From Rachycentron canadum (taxonomy: Eukaryota; Chordata; Actinopteri; Carangiformes; Rachycentridae): a stretch of DNA of 64,000 nucleotides. Location: NCBI GenBank assembly GCA_038496675.1, contig CM076654.1:12689901-12753900 (forward strand), written 5' to 3'. The position numbers and the translations under genes were made by a program. The notes under the pieces were generated by a model. It saw nothing but the letters and a program-made list of their open reading frames with translations, did no database searches and was not told the origin of the DNA. The first letter of the stretch is position 1. Each line of letters begins with the position of its first letter. Shown here in pieces: positions 46,501 to 57,680 of the stretch.

Positions 46501-49500
46501 GTGATCGTTTCTGCTTACGGGCCATTTTCCAGTCACCGTCTTTTAAACACAGACAATGGTTTACAATCACACACAGTAATTAAGACAAAGCATCGAGACT
46601 TTGAGATGATATCTTCTGTCCTAAGGGTCAATACAATTTTCTACATTTTATTGTTTTCTACAGAAAACAAAAAGAAAAACAATAAAGTTTCCAAACAATA
46701 GCTTTACCAAACTCTCAACTCAAATAGGACCTCTGAGTCAAGAACCTTTAACTATGACAAAGCGTCCTCTTGTGCGTTTACCTGGTTTGCTATAAAGGAA
46801 CTGCAGGCTACTGAGCTGTATGTCAAAGCTGTCATATGCTCTGGACATGATGTCTTCAATGTTGCTGGAGCACACTGACAGCTGAGGCAGATGTTTCCTG
46901 CTTTGACTGGACATCTGAAAAGTCAACAAAATTTATGTTTTTACAAATTTTCAAGCTTCAAAAGTTTCAGAACTTAACTCCTAAAACCTCCATGGAGGCC
47001 AACTAAGAATGATCTTTTCTAGGCAGTTTTTCTTTTCAGTGTTGCTTTGGGGAATCCACAGGATTTTGACACAATTTTGTGCAGGTTTTAAACTCAGCAT
47101 GATTGCCTGACCTGGAAATGTCCAAGATCCAGCAGTAGGATGTTCTGGGTGCCATTGTAAAAGCCAGTCTGTGGAATGATGACGTAGGACGCCATCAAGT
47201 TCACCTTTAGATCGAGAATTTTCTGCGTTTCGATCACATACATCAGACCTAAAAAATGGTGTCACAAACTTATCAATTGCAGCCATAAGACAAGAACAAG
47301 CAACAGATCAACAAATGATAGATTTTCAAAATGAAGCACTACATTTCATTAATTTACAGCGTTCCCCAAGATCTGAGTGAGGAAAAGATATGAATGTAAC
47401 TGCCCACTAAAATGATGAGTCAAAACATTCTGACCACATTTAGCTGTTATATATAAATATATACACATATATAATATGCTGTTGGTGCCTTGTGTGCAGT
47501 GAAAACAGTAGCAACCCACCAAATGCCATTACCTCTAAAGGTGCCCTGTTGTATCTGCCACAGAGATAATAGCAGCAGATCTGCTGATACCTTATGTAAA
47601 AGCCATTGATGATGTTCAAATATTCATCCCTAAATTGCAGTATGATGTACTATCAATATTATAGACCTGTGCTGAATGTATCCAAATGAGCTGTGTGAAG
47701 TGAATCATGCAATTGACAGAAAAAAAAATTGAAACTTGAAACTTTAGCAAACAATCTCAGGAAGTAATCAGTCTCAAGAAAATAAACAGGAACACCACAA
47801 TCCAACTGAGAGACATACAGGCTGTATGTGAGTACACGAAAAAAATGAAAATGATCTGGTGAAAACACTGAGGAATGCAAATATTTGCCCCTCAGAGGGT
47901 TGAGACCAGGATTGAAAATCAACCACTGGTACCAGAACACATGTTAACAAGTGTATGTGCAACTGACCAGTGGCTGTGCGGTCTCTAAACTGCTCTAGTT
48001 TTATCAGGGTCGCATTGGTGAGCTCATCCAGCTGCAGGTCATCAGGAGGCATGAAAAACGCTGACATGCTATTCACGGTTATCTGCACAAACACACAAAC
48101 AAATAACACATTTGATATGTGTCCCTTTTATGTTTTTTTTTTTTTTGTTTTTGTACACTGACAGAAATCACTCACTGCATCATAGATGATTTCCAGTGGT
48201 TGTGATTCCACATGAAGCCGCTGATTAGCTTTCTCATCTAATGGGTTGGTCTCAAACAAGATGCAAAGCAGTGGGGTTCCTGCTCCAGTGGCTGCTTTCC
48301 TTGATGAAAGGAGGATTGGTGCAGGCCGGTTACTGGCCAGGCCTGTGACCTCAAACAAACTAAGCTGGGCAGTGAGTCTGATAAAAAGAGGAAAGGAAAC
48401 AAAATGTCAGTGATGTGCGTCTGAGGAGAAGATATACCGTAAGTAAAGCACTATGTTGACAAGTAACCACCCAGCTGAACAAATAAAAGACCAGCTACAA
48501 GGCTGCTACTTTGTAGTGGACTCTGCAGTCTGATATGTGAAAACAAAATTCCCCAACAGGGATAATGAGGAATGTGGTTTTTTAATTGACCAAAACCAAA
48601 CCACTGCTACTGGATCTAGCAATAATTTGCTCGTTGCAATGTTGTCAATATTTTATTCATAAGTTTTCTATTAAATTTTTAATTAACACAAGCAGAAAAT
48701 TTTCACTGGAGTCCAAGCTATAACAGTAATAATACGGTTACTCCCAAAAACAAAAGGTTATGACGAACTTTATGGCCTGTGCTCCAGGTCTCTGTGTAAG
48801 CGTGGACTTTAGCTCTCCCACAGTCAGCCTGATGATCTCATTTTTGTCCTTGTTGTCTTTGATAGACACAGACAGCTTCTCCATGTGGAAGTTTACCTTC
48901 ATGTCCTCGAACTATGGAGAAATGACACCCAGTAGATAATCAAAGTACCCGAAACAGTATTTTCATTTAAGTAGGAAACAAGGTGTATTATTAGTTGATA
49001 GGTGGGTGTCAGACTGGGAGGTGACTCACATTCTTTGGCAGGTTGGGATTAGCAGCTGTCTCACTGTATCCAATGGCAGTGTAGAGTTTGGATTTCTCAG
49101 CAGAGGTTAGCAGCTCATCAAAACCTGAGAGACAGAGCATGAGATAATACATGGAATAATAGCTAATAGCATACCAGTAGTTAACACAAAATATACTGCA
49201 TTACTTGTTTTGGTCATGTTCATAATATATTTCATGTTCATGTCTTGCTGTCTTTATCCCAGTATTTATTGTGTACATCCTACCTCCAGTCTTGACCTCT
49301 TTTGTTTGTGTTTCAGCTTCTCCTCCCCAGTTCCACATCCAGCTGAACCAACCCTGCGACTCCTCTTCCTCCATCTTTATCCCAGGACGATAAATATGCA
49401 GTCCTGCCTTGCTTGCCTATTGAAGAAATAAAACAAACCCCTTTTTCACCCCTAGAAATAAATGCAGCATCTGATGGTTACAAAATCTAAAACTGTAAAT

Positions 49501-52500
49501 ACATAAGTTTTCCACAGTTATATTTCCATCTGAGATTAGGCCTGAATGGGCTTCTCTATTTAGTTTTGACCAGTACAGAGACAAATGTATTTTTCTTAAA
49601 TGGAATATTAAATTGGACAAAACAATTTTTTTTTCTATATTTCTGCAAAGTTTAAATTTGTGGATATACATGTTGGAAGAACATTAACAACTGAGCTACA
49701 ATAGAGCATAACATTTATAATAGCTATTACAATTTGATACAATTCATACTACAGATAAATAGCGAGTCTAAGAAGTGCAGATGCGCACTACAGGTGAGAC
49801 AGGGAGCTTACCTCCACTTCAGCCTGTTGTCTAGCCAATGTGATGTTAAAAATATCCAAGGTCTTCTCAGGCTCCTAAGAATACAGACACCACATAAATC
49901 GATCAGGGCTTTTAGCAGCTTTTTTCTCCTTCCTGCAGGACTGCATTAATTACAAAATGTCCATTTTCGATCACATCAGTAAAAGATTATGTTAACAGAG
50001 TAGAGGAGAGACAGTCAAAAAGACCTAATCTAAAATATTAAAGGTAGCTTTAGATATAATGTTCTTTGAATTACAACATATATCTACAATTCAACCAATA
50101 CCTTTATAGGGTTAAACAGTGGATATGTGAGAAAGTAACTGAGTAACTGCATTACTGAAAAGATACTGAGAGGGTAATATTGTTATAATTAACTATTTGT
50201 ATAACATATTACATTTACTTTTCATAAGTACTATGATTTATGTCCATAATGATAGGCCCATAATGATTTATGGTCAGTAAAGTAGGTATTTGCAAGCATA
50301 TAATCAAGGAGAAACAACCTGCACTAGCAGTTATATGCCACCAGTAATAATTTATTAGGCAAAGATTGGCCAAAAACAAGCACAGAATTCAGAGCCAAAC
50401 ATTTAGAGTCACATAACTAATATAAAGCTAGCCTGTCCCAAATACTTAGGACAGGGTAGCTTTATTTATTTGAAATCAATGTATCATAATACAGGAAATT
50501 AAATTGGCTGAGAGGTACATCATGTCTAATTTGACAGTGGAAGGAGATGTGTGTTGTCTTTGGCTAGCCAGGTCTGTCTGTATGTTTTGCAGTTGCAATG
50601 TTACTGCCTACTGCTGTCTCCATGCCTGACCTCTTGCCATCCTCCTTCCCCTCCTTCTTCTTTAGTTCTGTTCAGTTTAGCCCTGTCCCACCTCTAGTTG
50701 TTTGAGTAGCTCCTCGCTGGGTTTCTTGCTGGTGATCTTTGTCTTGTAGAGCTCTCTGTACCGCTTGACCATCTGCCGGTGGCGGCGAATGTGCTGCCAT
50801 GACCACATATGGAGACGTGGCTTCACATTTACCTCCAGGATGCCTATGATCACATACCTCCACCTAGAAGGCAGCAGTACACACACTTACAGTTCATTTC
50901 ACAATGTGCAGTACCAAGTTCAAACTAATGCAATGGTGGCAAAATGTCAAACAGCACTGAGAAATCAACATGATGTGACATTATTCTGACCATATGCTAG
51001 CGTTCCTATGAACAAGGACTTCGGGTCTGTACTTCCTGTATGGCAGGTTCCTGGACATCATATCCACTGAGCCAAGCAACTCCAAGATGCTAATGTACTG
51101 GAAACAGAGGAAGTCAGCAATTACTCAGATGCACCAAGTACAGACAGATGTGATGTGATCATCACTGAACAACTCCGTTTTTAACTTTTTGCCCTTTCAA
51201 AATTTGACTTAATTTCAAATCTCAGCTGTGTTTTTAACTTCTCTCTCTTTTATTCACTCACTCACACACACACTCACACACACCTGGGGTCTGTTCAGTT
51301 CAATGGCCACCTCACTGAGATTGACCATGAGGTCCACTTTAGGAGACGAGAAGTCCACATCTGACCTGGGATTCATCCGTAGTTTAGCATCCGCTGAGAT
51401 GGGACGAAAAACTGTGGACCAGCAACAAACAGATAATTTAAAAACTGTAACCATAGGCATAATCATCTATGTGGTTTTGTGCTCGTATGAGCAAAAATGT
51501 ACCTGTATTTTAGTGGTATTTAAATTAAAGTGAGGTCAACCATTCAAAAAAATCTGTGAGCCTGTGCCCACAACTGAAACACAATCTGTTGAGATGTACT
51601 GAAAATCCGGTAAAATGTGGTGGTGATTCAAGTTGTGTGATTCACACATATTTTCCAGGCAGTAAGGCCTCAGTAAAAAACATTACATATCAAGTGCCAA
51701 TTCATATTGCATTTGCAAGATACTAATTCATGTCTCTGACACTAGGGGAGTTTCATTGGGTTTTATAGAGACTTTTTGTGAAGATGTAAATCAGCATAGA
51801 AATGTGAATAAAGGGTGACAGTAAGACACTCACTGAAGTCATGGTTGACAGGAAGAGAGCTGTGGATTTCCATGCTGCTCTGAAGACATCTCTATGAACA
51901 CAAAGTAAGAGAAGCTTCACCAATATTGTACTTGCTTGTGTTACTTCATATTTTCACAAATACTTAATATTTCCTGCTTCTTTTTCTTAGTGCATTAACA
52001 GCATCAGAAGCATTTGCAGAAGCCAAGACACTTAAGGCAGAGGCATTAAAAAATTTTGAAAAAAAAAACGACCTTGATATTTTCACTCTTGACTGAAATA
52101 GTTCTGTGTGCCCATATTGATGTTAATGTAGAGAGAATAAGACATGGCATACCTACTGTAAATCCAGACACATGGAGACAAGGTAAAAAAAAAAGTAAAA
52201 ACAGGGTGTCTCACCAAGGCCTCATCTGCACTGTGATTGGAGAACAGTGTTGAGTTGACATTCCAGTAGGAAAACAAGCTGTCTAGTCGAACCAACTGAG
52301 AAGAGGGAAAACACAAAGGAATTAGAGTTGTGCAGCTGCTAACCATGATGACAAAGCAGAGCTGAAAGTTTGGATTGTGGCCCAAATATAGGATCGAAGA
52401 ATCAAATAAAATGACAAAAACATTGCATGCCAGACAGGTTGTAGTTGTAAATGTAAACATATAGGCTATAAACTACAAGTATTGCTCTGTGACTGAATTA

Positions 52501-55500
52501 CCTACCTTGAAGAAAAGCCTGGAATTCTCATCCAGGAGACTTGGATTCCAGTTCTCATCAGCTGTCTGTGAGGTCAAACAAGCAGTAAGGTAAGAGGGCG
52601 CCCGTGGGATAACTGTAACTTTATACTTCATGAATTTAATGAAGAGCACCTCAATTGCTGGATATATTATAGAATAAAATCATTGGGGATATTAAAACAC
52701 ATTACCTGAAGGCTGAGGTTTTTAAGTGACACTCCAAAAGACAAAGGACAGTTTGGATTGGTGACCTGATGAGGAGAAATAAGCGATAAGCTGTTAGACT
52801 GGTTAAGACTATATCTTCTCAGTATGACCAATGCTGCACTGAAGATTTAGTGTTGTCCATCATTTGTAAGTTGCTTTGGATAAAAGCATCTGATAAACTA
52901 GTAAATGTGATGTAGTGTAATGCACATACACACTAAGGTGAGTCAGCTTATAAATACTCACATCATCTTCATACCGTACATGGATGTTAGAAATCTTGAC
53001 TTGCAGGTTTTTGATGACCTGAGTGACAAGTTTTTCCACAAAGGTGTCCTGCTTCTCTAATTTGGGGTTCTCTGTCAAAAAAATAAAAACAAATATGAAG
53101 ACAATGAGACCTGATGTGGTCCTGTAGTACAAGGACCTGACCTCCTTGATAAAGAAGGAAGCATTTGAAGGATCTTTACAGACACCTACTAAACTTACTT
53201 ACAAGATATGTTCTAATTTATTCCAGCATTCGGCCTTCGCTCTCCTGTCAAAATTAATTTTTTATTATAAATCTTTTTATACTTATGTTTAAATGCTATC
53301 CCACTATCTATCTCACCATAAGTTGGCAACATCTTTTAATTTTTAATCACATTTTTCCACCAGCAGCTTTTATTTAAGATTTATATTTGCAAATATGCAA
53401 AACTTCCTTATTTTAAGTTATTAAACACTGCTTTAATGCTTTCAAGAAATATATTCCCTTTGTCTTTATATCAGTACAATAAACTGATTTTGTTTTTTAA
53501 ATGGACAGATAAACATAGAAATGTTTTACTTTATTGCAATATTTACTGATTGAGTAACTGGTGCAGCATTTCACCCAGTATTCAGGGAAATATGTTGGCA
53601 ACAGGCTAAAACAGAACAGCACAACGGAGTTAAACCACAGAAAAATATTATGATTGACAGCAGTAGCTTGACAGCAGTAGCTGCTCCACAAACAAGACAT
53701 GAACTAACAATCAGATGAAACCACCACCACATGGCTTTTAGAATCTTTGCTGCATTTACAGATGACGGCATGTTTTCTGCTTTTTAGTCTCTGCAACTAC
53801 TCTTCTGTCTATTTAACACAAAAGTGGCATTAGTTACACACATAATGTTTGCTAGAATTACACACACACTCATGCGCACAAACATACACATACACACACA
53901 CTTAAAATCAAAGCTGAACCCTGACCTTGCTCAGCAGCCTTTAGCTTTGTCTCCTCTATCCGCTGTAGCTCCCTCTGACGAGCCTCTTGTAGCTGTTTCT
54001 CCTCCTTGTCAGCATCATACTTTATACCTGAAAAAAATGGGATCAGTAGGGCCGATTATTTGTCTGTAAAATCATGAAAACAATGAAATACACAGAAGGT
54101 TAAGCTTGCGTTTCCTTTTTGTACTGACAAGTACTTTAGGGTTGTGAATAATTGAGGGCTCCTTTTTTTCTGACTACTTTGCTACACTGTGTTGAGTTAT
54201 TATTTCTACTGAACTTTATTTTACTTTAATTTATTTCACTATAATAATAGATGTGCTTTTGATTTTTTTTTTAAACTTGACTATTTCTATGTTTAATGAG
54301 GAGTTTAATCATATTAAAATTACAGCACTCTACTGAAATGGTGAAAATCAACAGTACGGCACACACTATGATGTCTACTATGAGTACTTAATTTTTGCAT
54401 TTCAACTGGACAAAGCTCATCTTACTTGCTGTGGGGACTATGAGCAGATAGACACCATCCAGTGTGGCCTCTACTGACTGGGTGTAAAGGTTCTTCCATG
54501 GTATCTTGAGCTCCAGTCGTCCTTTTAACAGAAATACAAGATTAGAAAATTGTCTTCTGAACTAAAGGAAAGTGGCAGATGGGGATAGTAAATACAATCT
54601 CACCTATATGACCGGCTTTGACTTTAAAAGGAATGTCAAGCTGACTCTGCAAAAAAAAAAAAAGTCATCATGATGAATGCCAGAAAGATATGACAGGTGT
54701 CCAATTTTGCTTACTTACACATTTTTTTGCAACTTACCAAGGCATTTTCCTTTATTTCAAGATTAGTCAGAACAGCATCACCTGTGATTACAAGAATTCT
54801 TGTTCACTGATTGTTACTATGTACACGATGATAAGACAAAAACATTAGTGTTGTGTTGTGAGGCTAACAGAAAACAGATCAATCTAAGGAGAAGGCCTTT
54901 GGCCTTAGTCTGTTGACTTAATTCAACACTCAGGGCAATGGAGCGCATATATTATTAAAGCCATTCATGATACACATCATTACAACAAGGCCCATGAGAC
55001 TTAACTCTGCATGCAATTAAGACTGGTCAAGTACAACATCTGAAAATATTCCTTCTCACGTCTGTTACTAGAAGCAACAGAGAACAAACTGGAATAATAT
55101 ACGTTTAATAAAACCAAGGAGTTTTACAAGTTGATACTTGTTAAACAATGGCTCTGAAACGTCTCCCCTTATCCTCTCATTTCCCTCGATAGCGTAAAGG
55201 GCTGTCAGTGTCAGGCTTTCTGGTTGTGCTTGTAAAAAGACACTGGCGTGTCTTAACCTGGCTGTGTGAAAAGGGTGTGACCCCAAACTGCTCGCTCTTC
55301 TCAAAGTCGCACGAGTGCGCTGAGCAAACAGCCTGGCAGCACCAGAATAAAGAAATATAAAATCGATCAAGCAATCAGCGATTAACAGTGCTGAATAATT
55401 TGTCCATTAACTAGCAAATGGCTGCGCCGTTTTCCTCACACCGGACAGCTAAACCAGAGAGATAAACTGACACTGACAGCTGAGCGAGTCTCTCTCACGC

Positions 55501-55686
55501 GCCTGGTGGCTAGCGTCTGTTAGCGTTAGCCAGCTAGCTTGGCGGACGAGCTAGTCCAATAAAATGACATACACAAGTTCAGTTACCTCCCCATATGCCC
55601 AGCTGTAGCTGTGAGCTGTCAAGATTGACAACGTAGTCTCCTAAAAACCGGTTCAGGACATCGACCACCAAGCTTTCGAAGACCAT
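20799..55686 (-). CDS. vps13a: Vps13a (chorein), bridge-like lipid transfer protein, 75 coding exons
   Basis: VPS13-family proteins form a long hydrophobic groove that moves lipids between organelles at contact sites; human VPS13A (chorein) is mutated in chorea-acanthocytosis. I assembled 75 exons with GT-AG borders whose lengths keep phase throughout, totalling 9,756 nt (3,251 residues plus stop). The start is at 55686-55684, giving MVFESLVVDVLNRFLGDY, the chorein N-terminal signature; Phe at position 3 and the lack of the VPS13C internal duplication favour VPS13A over VPS13C. The last exon (20849-20799) encodes WVLAKLEDARESLPKY. Order of domains: chorein-N, extended RBG repeats, FFAT-like motif near residue 858, VAB region, ATG2_C/VPS13_C region, PH-like C-terminus. 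Exon coordinates are given in the block entries that follow. An alternative last exon and a cassette exon are listed separately. The position, convergent with gna14, matches the vertebrate gnaq-gna14-vps13a block. Confidence 0.96.
20940..21910. mobile_element. Decayed, internally deleted Tc1/mariner-like element
   Basis: The left end (CAATACCAGTCGAAAACATT...) and right end (...CCTTTGACTGGTACTG) form imperfect terminal inverted repeats, each flanked by the TA dinucleotide expected for Tc1 integration (20938-20939 and 21911-21912). Interior sequence such as GACATGAAGGTCAATCAACC, CTGCTGCGGAAGGTAAGTTC and GCCAAGAAACACGAG matches the Tc1-like transposase gene common in fish, but most of the transposase is deleted and frames are broken. 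It sits in the last vps13a intron, ending 47 bp from exon 74, and contains a second, nested repeat. Confidence 0.82.
21432..21767 (+). mobile_element. SINE-like high-copy teleost repeat nested in the Tc1 element
   Basis: Starts GGGAGGCACGGTGGTACAGT and continues TTAGCACTGTTGCCTCACAG, GTTTGCATGTTCTCCC, CCTCCCACAGTCCAAAGACA and GATAGACTGGCAACCTGTCC, a sequence I recognise as extremely abundant in fish genomes. It is flanked by an 11-bp near-perfect direct repeat (TGTCTGGAGGA at 21421-21431, TGTGTGGAGGA at 21768-21778), consistent with a target-site duplication. The box-B-like part appears truncated (GGTTCTGGGTCTGCGG). The exact family name is uncertain. Confidence 0.72.
23084..23152 (-). CDS. 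vps13a: Alternative terminal exon of vps13a (isoform B-type C-terminus)
   Basis: A pyrimidine-rich acceptor (CTCTCGTGTCCACAG) on the minus strand precedes 23152. Joined after exon 71, which ends in phase 0, it reads RRLAYSEWRRTGSEDEGDEE, then NI and a TAG at 23086-23084. It would replace exons 72-75 and so remove most of the PH-like C-terminus, giving about 3,162 residues. AATAAA hexamers on the minus strand at 22768-22763 and 22720-22715 could end this transcript. Human VPS13A is known to have a variant B ending in its exon 69 at the same relative place, followed there too by four exons used in variant A. Confidence 0.72.
   Translation of the reverse strand, partial: RRLAYSEWRRTGSEDEGDEENI
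26621..26660. repeat. Perfect 20-bp tandem duplication
   Basis: TCTTTTTTTTTTTTAAAGAA occurs twice head to tail (26621-26640 and 26641-26660) in the vps13a intron between exons 65 and 66, 36 bp past the exon 65 end. Confidence 0.95.
27371..27460. repeat. Perfect 45-bp tandem duplication near a vps13a splice acceptor/donor
   Basis: The 45-bp unit beginning GAACATGACTCTAAAC at 27371-27415 is repeated exactly at 27416-27460. It lies in the minus-strand intron after exon 62 (27480-27594), starting 20 bp from that exon's donor and extending towards the exon 63 side. Confidence 0.97.
28572..37262 (-). other. vps13a: vps13a exons 45-58: VAB (adaptor-binding) region
   Basis: Exons: 37004-37262, 36442-36602, 36072-36175, 35583-35892, 34805-34941, 34303-34588, 33888-33992, 33576-33722, 32994-33125, 32727-32860, 30159-30291, 29507-29564, 29156-29327 and 28572-28725 (about residues 1912-2675). 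The region includes the hallmark HLWPSFLLRNLLPYPIAYNL (exon 48) and SPYWMLNKTGRLVQYKADDI (exon 50), typical of the VPS13 adaptor-binding beta repeats. Domain borders are approximate. The intron between 32727 and 30291 is unusually long and holds the candidate cassette exon. Confidence 0.88.
31880..31948 (-). CDS. vps13a: Candidate 69-nt cassette exon of vps13a (VAB region)
   Basis: On the minus strand an AG acceptor (CATGCAG) precedes 31948 and a GT donor (GTAGAA) follows 31880. The 69 nt lie between exons 54 and 55, both of which join in phase 2, so the exon can be included or skipped without a frameshift. It has no stop and would add 23 residues containing WVADELLDLSFSMEED. GC content is about 62% against AT-rich surroundings, which is exon-like. 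I do not recall an equivalent in human VPS13A. Real splicing is unproven. Confidence 0.6.
37342..44966 (-). other. vps13a: vps13a exons 26-44: central RBG repeats
   Basis: Exons: 44810-44966, 44550-44629, 44354-44413, 43607-43802, 43370-43486, 43000-43103, 42686-42853, 42184-42491, 41923-42070, 41481-41652, 41166-41290, 40870-41039, 40314-40570, 39869-40053, 39447-39590, 38796-39005, 38529-38672, 37746-37847 and 37342-37494 (residues 912-1911). Exon 29 encodes an acidic/lysine-rich low-complexity stretch (EEEEVAEREGEKKEE) that looks like a disordered loop. Exon 33 carries the conserved alanine-rich segment AKEALAEVTVQAAEKAA. Confidence 0.9.
37539..37587. repeat. (TG)n microsatellite in vps13a intron
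   Basis: About 24 TG units with two CG interruptions, between vps13a exons 43 and 44. Confidence 0.95.
45289..52765 (-). other. vps13a: vps13a exons 7-25: N-terminal RBG/extended chorein region
   Basis: Exons: 52706-52765, 52506-52565, 52215-52295, 51834-51891, 51284-51411, 50991-51097, 50692-50863, 49812-49874, 49284-49416, 49030-49124, 48769-48911, 48176-48377, 47968-48082, 47112-47248, 46782-46914, 46422-46539, 45981-46125, 45649-45760 and 45289-45464 (residues 166-911). This is beta-rich groove-forming sequence. Recognisable blocks include VNVKPRLHMWSWQHIRRHRQ in exon 13 and GWFSWMWNWGG in exon 15. Exons 24-25 are a Ser/Pro-rich linker ahead of the FFAT-like motif. Confidence 0.9.
45430..45459 (-). 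other. vps13a: FFAT-like (VAP-binding) motif in Vps13a
   Basis: Exon 25 encodes EEDLFYDAPSS at residues 855-865. Human VPS13A has the equivalent EFFDAPCS motif, which binds ER VAP proteins. Here the aromatic, Asp and Ala core is kept, an acidic run precedes it, and position 1 is Leu rather than Glu. VAP binding is inferred from family knowledge. Confidence 0.75.
52962..55686 (-). other. vps13a: vps13a exons 1-6: chorein N-terminal domain
   Basis: Exons: 55587-55686, 54738-54781, 54604-54646, 54426-54521, 53926-54027 and 52962-53071 (100, 44, 43, 96, 102 and 110 nt; residues 1-165). They encode the chorein-N lid, including the conserved IPWKNLYTQSVEATLDGVYL stretch, then a charged helix (exon 5) and KLVTQVIKNLQVKISNIHVR in exon 6. 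In known VPS13 structures this end docks at the lipid-donor membrane. Confidence 0.93.
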
Positions 55687-55717
55687 TTTGGCGTTTCTTT
55701 CATCTATCTGTCACCAT
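55653..55717 (-). promoter_or_regulatory. vps13a: Upstream ATGs / uORFs at the vps13a start
   Basis: Minus strand. An ATG at 55717-55715 opens a five-codon frame (MVTDR, stop at 55702-55700). A second ATG at 55703-55701 is out of frame with the main start and runs 17 codons, overlapping the CDS to 55653. The main ATG (55686-55684) has context GCCAAAATGG. Whether the uATGs are transcribed depends on the unknown start site. Confidence 0.5.
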
Positions 55718-56460
55718 GTTTACATTCTGAGGACTTGCTTGCCCCCCACGTCAGATTACGGACGTCCTACGGTAGGCGGTGCTATGACGTCATGCCGTAA
55801 CCGCGACGCATTTTTTTTTTTTCTTTACGTTAAAAGTTAATTCCAGACTGCGGCACCGGGACAGAGGAGTTTATTATTATTGTTGTTGTTGTTGTTGTTG
55901 TGGGTGATGATAATAATAATTACTGATTATATTCATATTGATTCCAAAATACGGTTCGATGATAATAATAATAATAATGTTGATGTTGAGTGCTAATCTT
56001 TTGACGTTGGGGCAATTATTTAATAACATACACATAAATACACATAAAGTCAAATCCTTTTATCACTAACCAATGAAACGGTAAGCTATATTGACCCAGT
56101 TTACAATTAACAGTGTGAGGGATGTTGAATTAAATCAAATTAAAGGTCCTTTGTTTTCATGTTTTTATCTCGAACTGTTCTCCTGTCCATTTGTCGTCAA
56201 ATGTTAAAGTAACCCTAACCTGGATGTTGGCATCATCCAGGTTCCCTCGAGAAAAAGTCAGTCAGATTGAAAAAAAGAAAAAGCCAATGGGATTTTTTTC
56301 TCTTACTGCATAGAATAAGATCTGTGACAAACAAAATATTATATTTACACGTTTTGCTCGGGGGATACTCTCCACAAATGAACTCCACTATTACATTTTT
56401 TAAGGCTAAATTGAATCACCAGAAACAAAAAGATAAAGTTACACTATAAACGAACTACAC
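55718..56460. other. vps13a upstream region
   Basis: The first 100 bp are CpG-richer and hold the CRE. The rest is AT-rich, with trinucleotide runs (ATT/GTT/AAT) at 55870-55921 and 55960-55978. No coding sequence was recognised. Confidence 0.55.
55785..55792. promoter_or_regulatory. Palindromic CRE (TGACGTCA) upstream of vps13a
   Basis: A perfect TGACGTCA about 100 bp upstream of the vps13a start codon, inside a CpG-richer stretch with neighbouring CGTCC and ACGTCA motifs. CREs at such positions are typical of CREB/ATF-bound promoters. Function is inferred. Confidence 0.6.
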
Positions 56461-56627
56461 CGCGGTCGCATGACTTTTACGTCACTACTACGAAACTCAC
56501 AACTCCTAGCTTGATTTAGCGCGTTTACCTCGTCTACAGAAACCTCTCACCTTACGAAGTTTGTAATAGTTTGGAGCAGCGCGAATATACTGGCATAAAA
56601 ACACAACGGGGCAGTGAAAGTGGACAG
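56461..56627 (+). ncRNA. Possible first exon of a divergent + strand transcript
   Basis: A CpG-richer block that begins with CRE-like TTACGTCAC (56478-56486) and ends in a consensus donor, GGACAG|GTGAGTAGG at 56627/56628. This resembles a promoter plus first exon transcribed away from vps13a. No open frame of note is present, and no downstream + strand coding exon was found to 64000, so it may be a non-coding RNA or a 5'UTR exon of a gene beyond the window. Speculative. Confidence 0.3.
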
Positions 56628-57680
56628 GTGAGTAGGTCGGTTTTCGCGGACGGTTTGATGACGTTGATGTCCCCGACGGCCTCTGTAGTCATTTTAAAGA
56701 GCCACTTGTTAGCAACCGGCTTTTTGTAAAATACGGCCGTAACTCCCTGGGGTATTTATTGCACGTATTTTGTGAATATGTCTTTTTCCAGCGCTCCATA
56801 AGTCAGTAAGTACCATCGCAAATAATGTAATTTAACAAATGTGTGCTCTCAGGAGGAGGCGCTGAACAGGACAGTGTAAGAGACAAGGTACAAACCAAAA
56901 ACTGTGTGTGAGGCTTTGGGGCAGTGAGTGCGCGGTAGCATCTGAGTCCTGGAACAGTAAAGGCAAAACCAGAGCTGCATTATGGTTGTCTGATGTATTA
57001 CAAGGAAAAATAACTACGTCCACATTTTAATTTTGAGGGAAAGTTGTTGATTCTTATAATGAGGCTAAACAGCAGAAACCACTGATTTCAATTTTTGTTG
57101 CCTTCCAACATAAACATTTTTAGCAAGAAAATGTTTTATGTCCCAAAATGAAGCTTAAGGCCTAGAAAATGAATTATTGTTTTAAAGCTGCCCTCCACAT
57201 ATGTTTAGACTATGTAAAAATTATTGATGAATGATGATAAATGTTTTTATAATATGGTTGTCTGATATTAATAGTTAAAATGACAAACTTTGGAAACATC
57301 AGCCAGACATTCAGCCTCACATAACTCAGACTGGGAGTTTGTTGTGCAACAGAATCAGCGAAAAGCACAGACAGAATCAGAAGAGCAATCAACAGATATT
57401 AGTATCAACTTTATTGGTCATATCTTGATCATTTGAGCTAACATTTTTACATTATCACAAATGTTGAGGGCCATCAATTGCAGTTGATTTTACTTTGAGT
57501 AGCAGCTACAATCGCACACAATATTTCTCATGTCTCCCTCTTCAACATGTTTCTTTTATACACATTTTATTAATTATCTTAAGATATCGTGTTTTTATAT
57601 CACATGCCTTGTTTCCATAAAGTATACAACACAACAAGGTTATAGAAGTTTGTATTTTCACATTTTTCAAGGCAAAATGT
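56628..57680. other. Region between the putative divergent exon and the C2CD4-like gene
   Basis: About 1 kb without a credible coding frame. The right part is probably the minus-strand 3'UTR of the C2CD4-like gene: AATAAA on the minus strand occurs at 57571-57566 and 57415-57410. Confidence 0.5.

Noticed and set aside
20799..55686. vps13c as identity of the large gene
   Set aside because: The MVFES start, the length of about 3,250 residues without the internal duplication of VPS13C, and the gnaq-gna14 linkage all indicate vps13a.
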